A stretch of 64,000 nucleotides of DNA. It comes from Leptolyngbya sp. FACHB-261. GTDB taxonomy: Bacteria; Cyanobacteriota; Cyanobacteriia; FACHB-261. Position 1 is the first letter of the stretch. Each line of letters begins with the position of its first letter. This document shows, in pieces, positions 63,324-64,000 of this stretch. The stretch is from assembly GCF_014696065.1 (NCBI RefSeq), contig NZ_JACJPL010000023.1, forward strand, positions 1 through 64,000, given 5' to 3'. The position numbers and the translations under genes were made by a program. The notes under the pieces were generated by a model that was given only the letters and a program-made list of their open reading frames with translations, searched no databases and was not told where the DNA came from.

Positions 63324-64000
63324 TCAGCTCACGGTGAGGCCGAGATTGTAAGAGGTGTCTCCTGAGAACTGATAGACCTGGACAAAGTAATTGCCTGCGT
63401 CTAGAAGACTGTTGACAGTATCTGTGGTTGTACCTCCAAAAGTTGAATCGATAATGAGGTCAGTTGAATCGATAATATCGTTGCTATCCAGGTCTTGGAT
63501 CAGGCGGAGATCGGCATCACTGGAGAGGCCACTGATTGAGGCAGTGAAGCTGCGGGATTCGCTCAGGCTGAAGTTGTACAAATCAGAAGTGTCAAAGCTA
63601 GACACAGAGTCACTGAAGTTACGGGCTCCATTGTCCAAAGTTCCTAGGTCATTCTCAGGAACTAACAAATCGCTCGGTCCAGAAGTGGATATGCCTAGGC
63701 TGTAGTTGCTGTTATCAGTATCAGAAACCTGGACATAGAAAGTACCTGGGCTAAGATTGTTGGTTGACAAGGAGCTTAAGTTTGCTGCAATAACCCCTTC
63801 ACGGGCTGTAGGGCTAAAGAATTCGCCAGACTCTACAAGACCATTGCTATTGACATCCTGAATGAAGCGTACAGAGGCGGTACTGCTCAGCCCTTTAGCT
63901 GTGATATTGAGAGGGCTGTCAAAATCAACACTGAAGCGATACAAGTCCGACGTGTCGGTGCTGCCAACAGAGTCTCTGAAGACCTGAGGACCAGTCACAG
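63324..64000 (-). CDS. PPC-domain exoprotein, 3' end only
   Basis: A reverse-strand frame is open from the right edge of the window to the stop at 63324. About 224 codons are visible and contain two PPC-type domains (DSVGSTDTSDLYRFSVDFDS, DSVSSFDTSDLYNFSLSESR), each with an Asp-rich, possibly Ca-binding loop (DVNSNGLVESGEF, DLDSNDIIDSTDL). It ends SGDTSYNLGLTVS. The N-terminus is to the right. These are extracellular modules, and the foldase gene directly downstream suggests a common export route. Confidence 0.85.
   Translation of the reverse strand, partial: VTGPQVFRDSVGSTDTSDLYRFSVDFDSPLNITAKGLSSTASVRFIQDVNSNGLVESGEFFSPTAREGVIAANLSSLSTNNLSPGTFYVQVSDTDNSNYSLGISTSGPSDLLVPENDLGTLDNGARNFSDSVSSFDTSDLYNFSLSESRSFTASISGLSSDADLRLIQDLDSNDIIDSTDLIIDSTFGGTTTDTVNSLLDAGNYFVQVYQFSGDTSYNLGLTVS

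Noticed and set aside
1-64000. tRNA, rRNA, CRISPR array, insertion sequence or origin
   Set aside because: Intergenic regions were scanned by eye for T-arm motifs, repeat-spacer patterns, transposase motifs and DnaA boxes; none was convincing. A covariance-model search would be needed to exclude tRNAs and small RNAs fully.

Overview
The window is chromosomal DNA from an oxygenic cyanobacterium. It opens with the 5' end of psbA (photosystem II D1), followed by the photosystem I assembly gene ycf4. It also carries a CpcT/CpeT-type bilin lyase, a CrtD-like carotenoid desaturase, a slr1609-type acyl-ACP synthetase, cofH, a PEP-CTERM protein and a filamentous-haemagglutinin-like secreted protein. 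Base composition looks moderately GC-rich, by eye a little over half G+C. The mix of large secreted proteins, pentapeptide-repeat proteins and Uma2 proteins would suit a Leptolyngbya-like filamentous lineage, but the genus cannot be fixed from this sequence. I found no rRNA, tRNA, CRISPR array, transposase or integrase, so it reads as ordinary chromosome without an obvious mobile island.

Layout: 0-5.5 kb has psbA, ycf4, a lipoprotein cyclophilin, a FabF-like ketosynthase with a small coupled gene, truB and a PP2A-like phosphatase. 5.5-15.3 kb has an AI-2E/PerM transporter, a pentapeptide-repeat protein, a Uma2 protein, rimO, a degenerate receiver protein, cysS, a crtD-like desaturase and a cpeT-like lyase. 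15.5-28 kb has an FHA-PAS-GGDEF-EAL c-di-GMP enzyme, an M28 peptidase, a 51-residue coiled-coil microprotein, a DUF1643 protein overlapping a tandem QueD-like protein, a TM0106-type RecB-like nuclease, a membrane pentapeptide protein, a DUF3095 protein and a second Uma2 protein. 28-38.8 kb has the same-strand run aas, ylqD, pyruvate dehydrogenase E2, then an AsmA-like protein, a membrane/armadillo protein, small conserved genes, a HEAT-repeat protein, cofH and a thioredoxin.

38.9-46 kb holds a large PPC/beta-propeller protein, a beta-helix lipoprotein, an M23 peptidase, an HD-domain phosphohydrolase and an endonuclease III-like glycosylase. 46-52.6 kb is the least ordinary stretch: small secreted or orphan proteins, intergenic hairpins, and a 108-residue exported protein built from five 13-residue repeats. 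52.8-58 kb returns to housekeeping genes (rhomboid, queF, metF-like, trpS, YkvA-type). 58-64 kb is devoted to surface and secreted proteins: a TpsA-like adhesin, a PEP-CTERM protein, a foldase-like PPIase and the start of a PPC-repeat protein that runs off the end.

Working together: photosynthesis and pigments (psbA, ycf4, cpeT, crtD), lipid metabolism (ketosynthase, aas, PDH E2), deazapurine and deazaflavin cofactors (queD, queF, cofH), translation and tRNA/ribosome modification (truB, rimO, cysS, trpS) and envelope/secretion form the main themes. No single operon stands out as a complete unknown system. The strongest candidates for something undescribed are the 13-residue repeat protein near 49.0-49.3 kb with its orphan neighbourhood, the long-range inverted repeat around the small gene at 38.6 kb, and the run of three hairpins near 51.8 kb.
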